Below are positions 8,109-16,850 of a DNA stretch of 64,000 nt, in pieces. Below the pieces are notes generated by a model that saw only the letters and a list, made by a program, of their open reading frames with translations, was not told the origin of the DNA and did no database searches. How positions within the stretch are numbered: position 1 is the first letter of the stretch; each line of letters opens with the position of its first letter. This stretch comes from Nocardioides marmorisolisilvae (GTDB lineage: Bacteria > Actinomycetota > Actinomycetes > Propionibacteriales > Nocardioidaceae). The stretch is taken from NCBI RefSeq assembly GCF_003725775.1, contig NZ_RJSG01000002.1, positions 2,277,385 to 2,341,384 on the forward strand, read 5' to 3'. The position numbers and the translations under genes are program-made.

Positions 8109-8711
8109 ACCTGCAACGGCGAGGAGCAGCTCGCAAGCCCGGCGCAGGTCCTGCTCGGCCGACTCCAGCGGGCGGTTGCCCGAGAGCGTGGTGACCAGCA
8201 CACCGAACCAGCACTGGATCACCAGCCAGCAGCGACGCCGCTGGTCCTCGGTGGGGTCCCGGTGCCAGCCGGCGACCCGGAGCAGCAGCGCCAGGAAGGC
8301 CTCCTCGATGACGGCCGAGTCCGGGCTGTCGAGACCCTCGGACAGGATGATCGACTGGATCATCGACATCGAGAGCCGCCGGTTGGCGTACATCTCCTTG
8401 GTGAAGAGCATGAGCAGGTCAGTGACCACGGCACCGAGGTCCTGGTCCGCGTCGACCTGGAGGTCGCGCGGGTCGACCTTCTCCAGCTCGGCCCGCATCA
8501 CCCCGACGAACAGGTGCACCTTGGACGGGAAGTACCGGTAGAGCGTCGCGATCGCGACCTCCGACTCGGCGGCCACGTCCTGCATCTGCACGCGCTCGAA
8601 GTCCTGCTGCGACCCCAGCTTCACCGCCGCGCGCAGCATCTGGCTGTGCCGGTCCTTCTGCCCCTGCGAGCTGGGCTTGGCCGGCGGCCTCGCTTCGGGG
8701 AGCCGCGGCAC
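8106..8711 (-). CDS. TetR family transcriptional regulator (KstR-like)
   Basis: A 201-aa TetR protein with an N-terminal helix-turn-helix (FERVQMQDVAAESEVAIATLYRYFPSK, residues about 38-65) that closely resembles the KstR steroid-catabolism repressor class; the remainder is the helical ligand domain. The GTG start at 8711 lies one base after the UPF0182 stop, so the two genes are probably co-transcribed. The stop codon TGA (8106-8108) falls inside a copy of the dispersed GGTTGAGCC repeat, so the last residues Ala-Gly come from the repeat. Target genes are unknown; the KstR resemblance covers only the DNA-binding domain. Confidence 0.88.
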   Translation of the reverse strand: MPRLPEARPPAKPSSQGQKDRHSQMLRAAVKLGSQQDFERVQMQDVAAESEVAIATLYRYFPSKVHLFVGVMRAELEKVDPRDLQVDADQDLGAVVTDLLMLFTKEMYANRRLSMSMIQSIILSEGLDSPDSAVIEEAFLALLLRVAGWHRDPTEDQRRRCWLVIQCWFGVLVTTLSGNRPLESAEQDLRRACELLLAVAG

Positions 8712-8712
8712 G

Positions 8713-11652
8713 TCAGTTCTTCTTCGTGGTCTTCGGCTTCGGCTCCGCGGCGAGTGCCTGGTCGACCAGCGTCCTGGCCTCGGCCACCCGCTGCGCGTAG
8801 GCGGCCAGGTCGCCCTTCTTCAGCGCGGCGTCGGCTTCCTTGAACTTGGCGTCCGCCTGGGTGAGCAGGTCGAAGGTCGTCGTCCCCGGAGTCTCGCCGT
8901 TGTCCGGCGGGGTCGTGGTCGGACCCTCGTCGGTGCCCACGGTGTCGCCGGTGGACTGGCCGATGTTCCGGATCGCGTCGCTCAGCGTGGTGCCGATGCC
9001 GACGTCCTTGCCGTAGGAGGCGAGCACCCGCAGCAGCACCGGGTACTTGCCGGACCCGGTCTCGCGCACCGTGTAGAGCGGCTGCACGTAGAGCAGTCCG
9101 CCGTCGACCGGGAGCGTGAGCAGGTTTCCGTAGCGGACGCTGGCATCCGTGCCGGTCTTGAAGTTCCGCAGCACCGCCGCGACCTTCGGGTCGGTGCTGA
9201 ACTGGTTGGCGATGTTGCCCGGCCCCTGGAACTGGGTGTTGTCGGGCAGCCGCAGGATCTGGAACTTGCCGTAGGTCGAGGTGTCCGCGGCATCCGCACC
9301 CACCGACATGAACGCCGTCAGGTTGGACTTGTTGGCCGGGCTGTAGACCGAGGTCAGCGAGTAGACCGGGTCACCACCGGGCTCGCGCTCGACCGAGAGC
9401 CGGTACGGCGGCTGGGTGGTCGCGGTCTGGTCGGGATCGGCCGGAACCTCCCAGCGGTCGGTGGCCTCGTAGAACGTCTTCGGGTTGGTGACGTGGTACT
9501 CGGCGAGGATGTTCCGCTGCACCTTGTACATGTCCTCGGGGTAGCGGAAGTGGTCGAGCAGCTCCTTGGGGATGCTCTGGCGCGACTTCACGACGTCCGG
9601 GAACACCGACTCCCAGGCCTTCAGGATCGGGTCGGTGTCGTCCCACTCGTAGAGCGTCACCGTGCCGTCGTAGGCGTCCACGGTCGCCTTGACCGCGTTG
9701 CGCATGTAGTTGATGTCGTCGGTCGGCTGCGTCGCGTACGTCGGTCGCGGGCTGATCGCGTCCGAGGTCATGTCGCGCAGCGAACGCTTCTGGGAGTTCG
9801 CGAACTTGTCGGTGGTCGTGTAGCCGTCGAGGATCCAGACGATCCGGCCGTTCACGACCGCCGGCAGCGAAGTCTTGTCGACGGTCAGCCACGGGGCGAC
9901 CTTCTGGACACGGACCCGCGGCGAGCGGTTGTAGAGCAGCTTCGAGTCTGCGTGCACGCGCGAGGACAGCAGGAAGTTGGGCTCGCCGAACTTCACGGCG
10001 TACAGGAGCTTGCGGAACTCCGAGCCGACCTTGACGCCGTCCTTGCCCTCGTACGTCGAGGTCTGCGCGGTACCCACCGAGGTGTTGTTCTGCGGGATGT
10101 CGAGCTCGACGTCCTTGCCGCCCTTGGCCTTGCCGACGATCGAGTACGACGGGCTGTTGTCGCCGAAGTAGATCTGCCCGCGGTAGCCACCGTTGGTGAG
10201 CGAGGTGAGCACGCCGCTCGGCGGGAGCGACTGCTCGGCGAAGACCGGCTGGCCACCGTTCGTGGTGGTCGCGACCTCCTTGTTCTGCTCGTCGCGTTGG
10301 TTGCCGTAGGCGGCGATCATCCCGTAGCCGTGGGTGTAGACCGTGTGCAGGTTCGCCCACTTCTTCTGTGCCGCCGGCAGGCCGTCGACGTTGATCTCGC
10401 GGGCGGCCACGACCATGTCCCGGCTGGTGCCGTCGACCTTGTAGTGGTCGACGTCGAGCACCGGCTGCACCGTGTAGTACGCCTTCTGCTGCTGCAGCTG
10501 CTCGAAGGCGTCGCGGACCTCGCCCGGGTCGAGCAGCCGGACGCCGGGGATCGACTTCGAGTTGACGACGTCCGAGGCCTTGAGCGTGGTCTTGGCGTCG
10601 TACGGCGTGATCTGGGTGTCGGTCAGCCCGTAGGCGTCGCGGGTCGCGGTGATGTTCTTCGCGATGTACGACGACTCCTTGTCCGGCTCGTCGGGCTTGA
10701 CCTGGAACTTCTGCACCATCGCCGGCCAGATCATGCCGATGAGCACGGCCGAGAGCGCGAACAGTGCCAGGCCCACGCCGGGCAGCATCCAGGTGCGCCG
10801 GTAGACGTTGACGAAGAAGAGGATCGCGCAGATCACCGCGATCGCGATGAGGATGTTCTTGCTCGGCAGCACCGCGTGCTGTCTCGAGTAGGTCATGCCG
10901 GTGACCAGTCCCCCGCCCGCGGAGGTCAGGTCGAACCGGTCCAGGTAGTAGTCGACCGCCTTGAGCAGCACCAGCAGGCCGAGGACCACCGAGATCTGGG
11001 CTTGCGCCGGCCCGGAGACCTTGTCGACGCGCGCCTGCAGCCGGATCCCGCCGTACACGTAGTGCACGAAGACGGCCGCGACCAGGCCGATCACGAACGC
11101 GGTCATGAAGAAGTCGACGAGCCAGTGCAGCCACGGCAGCGTGAAGACGTAGAAGCCGATGTCCTTGTGGAAGTAGGCGTCCTTCTGCCCGAAGGACTGC
11201 CGGTGCTGCCACAGCAGGTAGGTGCGCCACTGACCGGTCGCCGAGGCGCCGGCGAAGACCGCGAAGACGATGCTGGCCGAGATCAGCAGGATCCGGCGCA
11301 GCGGGTTGATCACCTCGCGGTAGCGGTCCAGGTTCGCCTGCTCGGCGGAGTTCGGGCGGAACACCGGGCGCAGCCGGTAGGCCAGCCAGAGGTTGCCGCC
11401 GACGATCAGGCCCATCAGCAGGCCGAAGACCACGAACATGCCGACCTTGGTCCAGATCAGCGTGCTGAACACGTGGCCGTAGCCGATCGAGGAGTACCAG
11501 AGCTTGTCGGTCCAGATGCCCGCGAACAGCGAGAAGCCGATCAGCAGCGCGGCCATCACGACCAGGGTGAGGATCAGCGGGCTGCGGCGGCGCTCGTGAC
11601 GCACCGGGGCCGGACGGGGCTGTTCCGGCTCGTCGCCGAAGAAGTCACTCAT
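8713..11652 (-). CDS. UPF0182 family large membrane protein
   Basis: A 979-aa protein of the UPF0182 family, widespread and largely uncharacterised in actinobacteria. The N-terminal ~330 residues hold about seven membrane segments (SPLILTLVVMAALLIGFSLF and others). The remainder is a large probably extracytoplasmic domain with the family hallmarks GYGMIAAYGNQRDEQN and GRIVWILDGYTT, ending in an acidic/Thr-rich linker and a helical lysine-rich tail. ATG 11652 is chosen because GAGGAG lies 10 nt upstream and the start overlaps the previous stop by 8 nt; an in-frame codon at 11676 has no RBS. Confidence 0.92.
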   Translation of the reverse strand: MSDFFGDEPEQPRPAPVRHERRRSPLILTLVVMAALLIGFSLFAGIWTDKLWYSSIGYGHVFSTLIWTKVGMFVVFGLLMGLIVGGNLWLAYRLRPVFRPNSAEQANLDRYREVINPLRRILLISASIVFAVFAGASATGQWRTYLLWQHRQSFGQKDAYFHKDIGFYVFTLPWLHWLVDFFMTAFVIGLVAAVFVHYVYGGIRLQARVDKVSGPAQAQISVVLGLLVLLKAVDYYLDRFDLTSAGGGLVTGMTYSRQHAVLPSKNILIAIAVICAILFFVNVYRRTWMLPGVGLALFALSAVLIGMIWPAMVQKFQVKPDEPDKESSYIAKNITATRDAYGLTDTQITPYDAKTTLKASDVVNSKSIPGVRLLDPGEVRDAFEQLQQQKAYYTVQPVLDVDHYKVDGTSRDMVVAAREINVDGLPAAQKKWANLHTVYTHGYGMIAAYGNQRDEQNKEVATTTNGGQPVFAEQSLPPSGVLTSLTNGGYRGQIYFGDNSPSYSIVGKAKGGKDVELDIPQNNTSVGTAQTSTYEGKDGVKVGSEFRKLLYAVKFGEPNFLLSSRVHADSKLLYNRSPRVRVQKVAPWLTVDKTSLPAVVNGRIVWILDGYTTTDKFANSQKRSLRDMTSDAISPRPTYATQPTDDINYMRNAVKATVDAYDGTVTLYEWDDTDPILKAWESVFPDVVKSRQSIPKELLDHFRYPEDMYKVQRNILAEYHVTNPKTFYEATDRWEVPADPDQTATTQPPYRLSVEREPGGDPVYSLTSVYSPANKSNLTAFMSVGADAADTSTYGKFQILRLPDNTQFQGPGNIANQFSTDPKVAAVLRNFKTGTDASVRYGNLLTLPVDGGLLYVQPLYTVRETGSGKYPVLLRVLASYGKDVGIGTTLSDAIRNIGQSTGDTVGTDEGPTTTPPDNGETPGTTTFDLLTQADAKFKEADAALKKGDLAAYAQRVAEARTLVDQALAAEPKPKTTKKN

Positions 11653-12175
11653 CGCGGGCTGTCTCCTCGTACTCAAGCGTGGCGTGCAACTGCTCCAACA
11701 AACCGGGGACCAGGTCCGGCCCGGTCAGAACGAGGTCGTCCGCGTCATGCGACCTTAACCTCAGCGCGCAAGCGGCCTCACCCCCGCGCAGGACCGCGGC
11801 GACCATCCGGACCTCCTGGCGCTCGGGGTGCTGCGCGGCGTACTCCTGGGCCGCGGCGACGTCGGCCGGCAGCTCGTCGTCGGCACCGGGAGGCAGTACC
11901 AGCCGCTCCGCGACCGCGGCGACGCCGGCGACGTCCTCGGGCCACTCGATCCCGGCGAGCACGTCCTCGAGCAGCTGCCCCGGGGCCAACGGCTCCTGCT
12001 CGATCGGGGTCAGGCCGTCGTCGTCCGCGTCCAGGCCGAGCGCCTCGGCCAGTCCGGGCTCCTGGGCGACCAGCTGCGCGGTGGTGACGAGCGCGTAGAT
12101 CCGTTCCGGCTGGTCCCAGCCGAGCTCGCTGGCATGGGCCTCGAGCTCGCGGACCACCGACGCGAGCGCACTCAC
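11645..12175 (-). CDS. PPA1309 family conserved actinobacterial protein
   Basis: A 176-aa soluble acidic protein without a signal peptide. Features such as LGWDQPERIYALVTTAQLV and PGQLLEDVLAGIEWPEDVAGVA match the conserved actinobacterial PPA1309-type family that usually sits beside a PDZ/Lon protease gene. Function is unknown. GTG 12175 is selected because AGGTG lies 6 nt upstream and it overlaps the protease stop as GTGA; GTG 12184 is an alternative. It lies between ylbL-like and UPF0182 genes, with overlaps at both ends. Confidence 0.85.
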   Translation of the reverse strand: MSALASVVRELEAHASELGWDQPERIYALVTTAQLVAQEPGLAEALGLDADDDGLTPIEQEPLAPGQLLEDVLAGIEWPEDVAGVAAVAERLVLPPGADDELPADVAAAQEYAAQHPERQEVRMVAAVLRGGEAACALRLRSHDADDLVLTGPDLVPGLLEQLHATLEYEETARDE

Positions 12176-13230
12176 CCGGTGCACCTGGGCAGCGCGGCGT
12201 TCGGGTTCTCCCGCCAGGCGTTCACGGCCTTGATGGCGTCGGAGAGCGTGTGCACCTTCACCAGGCGCAGCTTGTTCTTGTCGTAGTGCGAGCGCACCGC
12301 CTCGGCGCAGTTCTCCTGGGCGACCAGGAACAACCGCGCGCCGTCGCGCTGGGCGCCGACCAGCTTCTGGCCGATGCCGCCGATCGGGCTGACCACGCCG
12401 TCGGCGCTGATCTCACCGCTGCCGGCGATCGACTGCCCGCCGGTCAGGGAACCGGGCGTGAGCAGGTCGTAGATGGAGAGCGCGAAGATCATGCCCGCCG
12501 ACGGCCCGCCGATGTTGTCGGACAGCCGCACGTTGACCTTGAACGGGTAGACGAACTTCTGGGCGATGCTCACCCCGACCCGGGAGGCCTTCTTGTCGTC
12601 CGCCGCCGGGACCGTCACCACGGTGACCACCTTCTCCGCGGTCCCCCGGCGGATGCCGAGCTCGACCTTGTGGCCCGGAGTCACCGCGCGGATCGCCGCG
12701 ACGAGCTTCGAGGCGTTCGCGGTGCGCAGGCCGTCCACCGAGGTGAGCACGTCACCCTTCTTGAGGATGCCGGCCGACGGACCCTTCGGGTCGACCCCGC
12801 TGACCGAGACGTCGACGCGGTAGGCGATCTTCAACGCGCTGAGCGCCGCGGCGGTCGCGTTGTCCTGCGAGGAGGTCATCTCCACCGCGGACTGCTGCTG
12901 GACCTGCTTGCTGGTCTGGGTCGGCTTGTAGACCGCGTCCTTCGGAAGTACCGCGACGTCCGGGTCGGCCCACGCCAGCATCACCTGGATCAGGCTGAGG
13001 TTGTCGGTCGGTCCGTCCGGGATGATCGTGACCATCCGCAGGCCGCCGGTGTCGGTGTAGGTCTTGTGCCCGGTGATCTGGATGATCGGCTTGTTGTCGA
13101 ACTTGCCCAGCACGTTGATCGTCGGACCCGGCTGGAAGCGGACGTAGGGCACCTTCACCAGGGCAGCGCCGATCGTCAGCGCGACCACCAGGCCGAACGC
13201 GAGCAGGCCTGCGATCGTGCGGCGACTCAT
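12172..13230 (-). CDS. YlbL-like PDZ / Lon-type (S16) membrane serine protease
   Basis: A 352-aa protein with one N-terminal membrane anchor (residues about 6-26), a PDZ domain (about 140-215, GPSAGILKKGDVLTSVDG) and a C-terminal S16 protease domain. The Ser-Lys dyad is visible as Ser in NIGGPSAGMIFAL and Lys in GIGQKLVGAQRDGA. The family is anchored outside the membrane and degrades or processes envelope proteins; substrates here are unknown. First gene of an overlapping run with the PPA1309-like and UPF0182 genes. Confidence 0.92.
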   Translation of the reverse strand: MSRRTIAGLLAFGLVVALTIGAALVKVPYVRFQPGPTINVLGKFDNKPIIQITGHKTYTDTGGLRMVTIIPDGPTDNLSLIQVMLAWADPDVAVLPKDAVYKPTQTSKQVQQQSAVEMTSSQDNATAAALSALKIAYRVDVSVSGVDPKGPSAGILKKGDVLTSVDGLRTANASKLVAAIRAVTPGHKVELGIRRGTAEKVVTVVTVPAADDKKASRVGVSIAQKFVYPFKVNVRLSDNIGGPSAGMIFALSIYDLLTPGSLTGGQSIAGSGEISADGVVSPIGGIGQKLVGAQRDGARLFLVAQENCAEAVRSHYDKNKLRLVKVHTLSDAIKAVNAWRENPNAALPRCTG

Positions 13231-13256
13231 GGGAGCAGCCTGTCAGATTCCGACAA

Positions 13257-13499
13257 CTACGCGGACCGACGGGTCGGATCGCTGCTGGTGCGGCGTACCG
13301 CGACGCCGGTGCTGCGCTCGCGCGGCCGCGGTCGGTTGCGCGCCGCGGGCGGCAACGGACGCAGGATCGCCTCCGCGAACCGGTCCTGCTCGGCCTGCGT
13401 GCGCTCGCGCTCCGGGCGCTCGCGACCGACCCAGGCGGCCCAGACCATGGCAAGCCCGGTCACCAGGGCGGCGGGCAGCAGCCAGAGCAGGATCTCCAC
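13257..13499 (-). CDS. Small single-pass membrane protein
   Basis: An 80-aa reading frame starting GTG 13499: one N-terminal hydrophobic helix (ILLWLLPAALVTGLAMVWAAW) followed by a strongly basic Arg/Pro-rich tail. It is 26 nt upstream of the protease gene on the same strand, so it may lead that operon. No family recognised. Its upstream side borders the repeat block at 13550-13630. Confidence 0.6.
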   Translation of the reverse strand: MEILLWLLPAALVTGLAMVWAAWVGRERPERERTQAEQDRFAEAILRPLPPAARNRPRPRERSTGVAVRRTSSDPTRRSA

Positions 13500-13549
13500 C
13501 GCTCAAGCATGAACGAGAGAGCCTCCCGTCCTCGGCTGTGACACGCGCC

Positions 13550-13630
13550 GGGTTTCGACAGGCTCAACCAGCACGGGCCGCTCAACCAGCACCGGCCGGT
13601 CGACCAGCACCGGTCGGTCAACCAGCAAGG
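13550..13630. repeat. Dispersed-repeat copy plus 18-bp tandem array
   Basis: One full copy of GGTTTCGACAGGCTCAACC (13552 onward) followed by an 18-bp tandem series: CTCAACCAGCACGGGCCG, CTCAACCAGCACCGGCCG, GTCGACCAGCACCGGTCG and a partial GTCAACCAGCAAGG. The last unit contains the cheB stop codon (TGA on the minus strand, 13618-13620). Confidence 0.9.
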
Positions 13631-14670
13631 TAGGCAGTGAGCTTGCCGGCGATGTCGTCCAGGGCCAGCACCTCGTGGGCGAGGCCAGCGGTGGCGACGG
13701 CACCGGGCATGCCCCAGACCACGGACGTCGGCTCGTCCTGGACGACGATGCGGGCGCCGGCCTCGGCGAGCAGCCGGCAGCCGATCAGGCCGTCGGACCC
13801 CATGCCGGTGAGGATCAGGGCGGTGGCGGCTCCGCCGTACGCCTCCACCGCGGAGCGGAACAGCGCGTCGACCGCCGGCCGGCAGAAGTTCTCCTGCGGG
13901 CCCTCGTCCAGGTGCGCCCGTACGACGCCCGCGGACCGCTTCACCCGCAGGTGGAACCCGCCGGGCGCGACGAGCACCTCGCCGGCCCGGGGCACGTCGC
14001 CCTCGGCGGCCTCGCGGACGGTGAGCGGCGAGACCCGGTCGAGCCGCTCGGCGAACATCGTGGTGAACAGGGGCGGCATGTGCTGGACCACCAGCACCGG
14101 GACGGGCAGGGTGCCGGGCAGGCCCTCGAGCACCCGGGACAGCGCGTCGGGTCCCCCGGTGGAGCAGCCGATCAGGAGCACCTCGGGCGGCGTGCTGCTC
14201 GGCTCGGCGAGCTTGACCGGTGCCGGCGGTGGTGCGGGCTTCTCCCGGCCCGGGCCGACGATGCGGCGAGCGCCGACCAGCGCCTTGACCTTGGGGATCA
14301 GCTGCTCGCGGACGCTGGCCATCGACTCGGCCATCGAGGTGGTGTTCGACGGCTTGGTGACGAAGTCCGAGGCTCCCAGCGAGAGCGCCTCCAGGGTCTT
14401 GGTCGCCCCCTTCTCGGTCAGCGTGCTGAACATGATGATCGGCAGGTGCGGGTGCCGCTTGCGGATCTCGTCCAGAGCGCCGAGCCCGTCGAGGATCGGC
14501 ATCTCGATGTCGAGGGTGACGGCGTCCGGCTCGAGCTCCTCGACCAGTCCGATCGCCTCGCGGCCGTTGGTCGCGACCCCGGCGACCTCGATCTCTGTGT
14601 CGAGCGTGAGAGAGGTGGTGACGAGGCGGCGCACCAGCGCGGAGTCGTCGACGACCAGGACCCGGATCAC
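13618..14670 (-). CDS. cheB: Chemotaxis response regulator protein-glutamate methylesterase CheB
   Basis: A 350-aa protein that removes methyl groups from chemoreceptors (MCP glutamate methyl ester to glutamate). Residues 1-120 are a receiver domain with the phospho-acceptor Asp in AVTLDIEMP. Residues about 160-350 are the CheB esterase domain with Ser in GCSTGGPDAL, His in VVQHMPPLFT and Asp in GMGSDGLIG. The GTG start at 14670 lacks a convincing RBS and is 9 nt from a sigma-28-like -10 element, suggesting a leaderless mRNA. The C-terminal Ala-Gly-stop is provided by a dispersed repeat. Divergent from cheR. Confidence 0.95.
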   Translation of the reverse strand: MIRVLVVDDSALVRRLVTTSLTLDTEIEVAGVATNGREAIGLVEELEPDAVTLDIEMPILDGLGALDEIRKRHPHLPIIMFSTLTEKGATKTLEALSLGASDFVTKPSNTTSMAESMASVREQLIPKVKALVGARRIVGPGREKPAPPPAPVKLAEPSSTPPEVLLIGCSTGGPDALSRVLEGLPGTLPVPVLVVQHMPPLFTTMFAERLDRVSPLTVREAAEGDVPRAGEVLVAPGGFHLRVKRSAGVVRAHLDEGPQENFCRPAVDALFRSAVEAYGGAATALILTGMGSDGLIGCRLLAEAGARIVVQDEPTSVVWGMPGAVATAGLAHEVLALDDIAGKLTAYLAG

Positions 14671-14679
14671 CCCGAACTC

Positions 14680-14705
14680 ATCGGCAGGATCTCCCGACGC
14701 CTGAG
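14680..14705 (-). promoter_or_regulatory. Sigma-28-like promoter of cheB
   Basis: On the minus strand CTCAGG, 14 nt, then GCCGAT, the same layout as before cheR, flbD and fliM. Compare the established E. coli FliA consensus TAAAGTTT-N11-GCCGATAA. The -10 element ends 9 nt before the cheB GTG. Confidence 0.7.
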
Positions 14706-14741
14706 CCGTCCGGGACGTTCGACCCTCGGGGCGCCATTCCT

Positions 14742-14767
14742 CTCAAGAACGATCGGCCGGGACCGAT
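14742..14767 (+). promoter_or_regulatory. Sigma-28-like promoter of cheR operon
   Basis: CTCAAG, 14 nt, ACCGAT on the plus strand, ending 9 nt before the cheR GTG. Together with the cheB element it forms back-to-back divergent promoters within a 106-bp gap. Confidence 0.7.
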
Positions 14768-14776
14768 GAGTGCGCC

Positions 14777-15649
14777 GTGACGATTTCCGACTCGAGCTTC
14801 GCGTTCGTCTCCGACCTTGCCCGTCGTGAGACCGCCATGCTCTACGACCCGGGCAAGGAGTACCTGGTCGAGGCGCGGCTGCTGCCGCTCGCTCGTGAAG
14901 CCGGGTGCACGGACGTGGACGCCTACGTGCTCCGCCTCCAGGTCGATGCGGCCGAGCGTGCGAAAGCGCTCGACGCGCTGACCATCAACGAGACGTCGTG
15001 GTTCCGGGACATGGCGCCGTACCAGGCCTTCACCGAGCTGATGCTGCCCTCGATCGTGGCGCGCCGCGAGCACACCCGGCACATCTCGATCTGGTCCGCG
15101 GCCTGCTCCAGCGGCCAGGAGGCCTACAGCCTCTCGATGCTGCTCGACGAGCACCTGCCCCCCGGCTGGACCGCGCAGATCCTCGCCACCGACATCTCCC
15201 ACAAGATGCTCGCGCGCGTCGAGGCCGGTCGCTACAGCCAGGTCGAGATGAACCGCGGCCTGCCGGCCACCTCGCTGGTGAAGTACTTCAGCCGGGCCGG
15301 CAGCGAGTGGGAGGTCAACGACAACCTCAAGAAGATGGTGCGCACCCAGCACCTGAACCTCTCCACGAGCTTCCCGCCGCTGCCGACGTTCGACATCGTC
15401 TTCATCCGCAACGTGCTCATCTACTTCGACCTCGACGTGAAGCGGGACATCCTGCGCCGCGTCGGCCAGGTGATCTCCCCCGACGGCTTCATGCTGCTCG
15501 GTTCCTCGGAGACCACCCTCGACCTGGACGACCACTGGGACCGCGAGGCCCACGGTCGGGTCCAGGTGCACCGCCCGGTCGGCTACGCCAACGTGCCGGC
15601 CTTCAGCCCCCAGCCCACCCCTGAGTCCATCGCCATGACGGGAGCCTGA
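14777..15649 (+). CDS. cheR: Chemotaxis protein methyltransferase CheR
   Basis: A 290-aa SAM-dependent methyltransferase acting on chemoreceptor glutamates, the opponent of CheB. It shows the small N-terminal helical domain (to about residue 70), NETSWFRD, the SAM-binding motif WSAACSSGQEAYSLSM, ILATDISHKML, and FIRNVLIYFD near the C-terminal half. The GTG start has only a weak SD and follows the sigma-28-like -10 by 9 nt. It opens a five-gene run of chemotaxis genes. Confidence 0.95.
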   Translation: MTISDSSFAFVSDLARRETAMLYDPGKEYLVEARLLPLAREAGCTDVDAYVLRLQVDAAERAKALDALTINETSWFRDMAPYQAFTELMLPSIVARREHTRHISIWSAACSSGQEAYSLSMLLDEHLPPGWTAQILATDISHKMLARVEAGRYSQVEMNRGLPATSLVKYFSRAGSEWEVNDNLKKMVRTQHLNLSTSFPPLPTFDIVFIRNVLIYFDLDVKRDILRRVGQVISPDGFMLLGSSETTLDLDDHWDREAHGRVQVHRPVGYANVPAFSPQPTPESIAMTGA

Positions 15650-15652
15650 CCC

Positions 15653-16036
15653 ATGTACGCGCTGATCATCGACGACTCGCGAGCGATGCGGAGCATCCTG
15701 CGCCGGATCGTCACCGACCTCGGCTTCGAGACCCTCGAGGCGGCCGACGGCCAGGAGGCCCTGGACCACCTCAACGCGGGCCGGATCCCGACCCTGTGCC
15801 TGATCGACTGGAACATGCCGGTGATGGACGGCTACACCTTCATCACCAACGTGAGGGCCAACTCCGAGTGGCGCGACATCACGCTGATGATGGTCACCAC
15901 CGAGAGCGAGCACGGCCAGATCGTGAAGGCGCTGGCCGCCGGCGCCCACGAGTACGTGATCAAGCCGTTCACCCCGGACGCGATCGCCGACAAGCTCGAG
16001 CTGCTCGGCCTGGTCGCGAAGGCGGTGCCGGCATGA
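15653..16036 (+). CDS. cheY: CheY-like single-domain response regulator
   Basis: 127 aa, a stand-alone receiver domain. Acidic pocket DD at residues 7-8, phosphorylatable Asp in LIDWNMPVMDG, conserved Thr in MMVTTESE and Lys in VIKPFTPD. No output domain, so it probably acts by binding the flagellar switch or as a phosphate sink. It starts 3 nt after cheR and its stop overlaps the cheX start (ATGA). A second copy lies at 16482. Confidence 0.93.
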   Translation: MYALIIDDSRAMRSILRRIVTDLGFETLEAADGQEALDHLNAGRIPTLCLIDWNMPVMDGYTFITNVRANSEWRDITLMMVTTESEHGQIVKALAAGAHEYVIKPFTPDAIADKLELLGLVAKAVPA

Positions 16037-16482
16037 CGATCACGGTGGAGCCGTCGTACGACGACGTGCAGATGCTGGTCGACGAGGTCTGGACCTCGTT
16101 CCTGGGCTCCGAGGAGCCGCTGCTTCCCGGTGCCCCGACCGACCTGGCCGTCGGCTGGTCGGCCGCGGTCACCGTCTCCGGCGAGTGGCACGGCATGGTC
16201 AGCGTCGAGCTGCCCACCGGCCTGGCCGAGGAGGTCACCCGCCGGATGCTCATGGTCGAGGAGACCCTCGACGAGGACGTCGCCGACGCCGTGGGCGAGC
16301 TGGTCAACATGATCGGCGGCAACGTGAAGAGCCTGATGCCGGGCCCGAGCGTGCTCTCCCTGCCCGTGGTCGCCGCGGGTCGCGTCGCACGCCCCTCGGA
16401 CAGCGTCGAGGTCTGCCGCCTGGACGCCTCATGGGCCGGAACCCCCCTGCTGGTCAGCGTTTACGTGAGGAAGGACGCCTGA
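16033..16482 (+). CDS. CheX-like CheY-P phosphatase
   Basis: 149 aa with CheX-type topology: beta strands around AAVTVSGEWHGMVSVELP, then the signature helix DAVGELVNMIGGNVKSLMP, which contains the ExxN phosphatase motif (E-L-V-N), and a final strand pair. CheX/CheC proteins dephosphorylate CheY-P. It sits between two cheY genes with 4-nt and 1-nt overlaps, which supports a role in resetting the signal. Confidence 0.85.
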   Translation: MTITVEPSYDDVQMLVDEVWTSFLGSEEPLLPGAPTDLAVGWSAAVTVSGEWHGMVSVELPTGLAEEVTRRMLMVEETLDEDVADAVGELVNMIGGNVKSLMPGPSVLSLPVVAAGRVARPSDSVEVCRLDASWAGTPLLVSVYVRKDA

Positions 16483-16847
16483 TGAAGATCCTGGTCGCCG
16501 ACGACAGCCGGGTGATGCGGCAGATCGTGATCCGCACCCTGCGCCAGGCCGGCTACTCCGGTCACGAGGTCATCGAGGCCGAGAACGGCAAGGAGGGTCT
16601 CGACCTGGTCCGCAGCGAGGCGCCCGACCTGGTGCTCTCGGACTGGAACATGCCGGAGATGACCGGGATCGACTTCCTCTCCGCGCTGCGCTCCTCGGGT
16701 TCGACGGTGCCGTTCGGCTTCGTCACCTCGGAGGGCTCCGCCGATATGCGCGCCCGCGCCGAGGCCGGTGGCGCGCTGTTCCTCATCGCCAAGCCGTTCA
16801 CCCCCGAGGCCTTCGACGAGGCGCTCGCCCCCGTTCTCAAGGGCTGA
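16482..16847 (+). CDS. cheY: CheY-like single-domain response regulator (second copy)
   Basis: 121-aa receiver domain: ADDSR at residues 5-9, Asp in VLSDWNMPEMTG, Ser/Thr in FVTSEGS, Lys in LIAKPFTPE. Start ATG overlaps the cheX stop by one base (TGATG). It differs clearly from the 15653 copy, so the two regulators probably have distinct partners, for example motor binding versus phosphate sink. Confidence 0.93.
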   Translation: MKILVADDSRVMRQIVIRTLRQAGYSGHEVIEAENGKEGLDLVRSEAPDLVLSDWNMPEMTGIDFLSALRSSGSTVPFGFVTSEGSADMRARAEAGGALFLIAKPFTPEAFDEALAPVLKG

Positions 16848-16850
16848 GCC

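Noticed and set aside
8677..12087. 1136-aa open frame on the plus strand
   Set aside because: It is antisense to UPF0182 and neighbours, extremely rich in Arg, Gly, Asp and Val repeats, and shows no domain; it is a codon-bias shadow in high-GC DNA.
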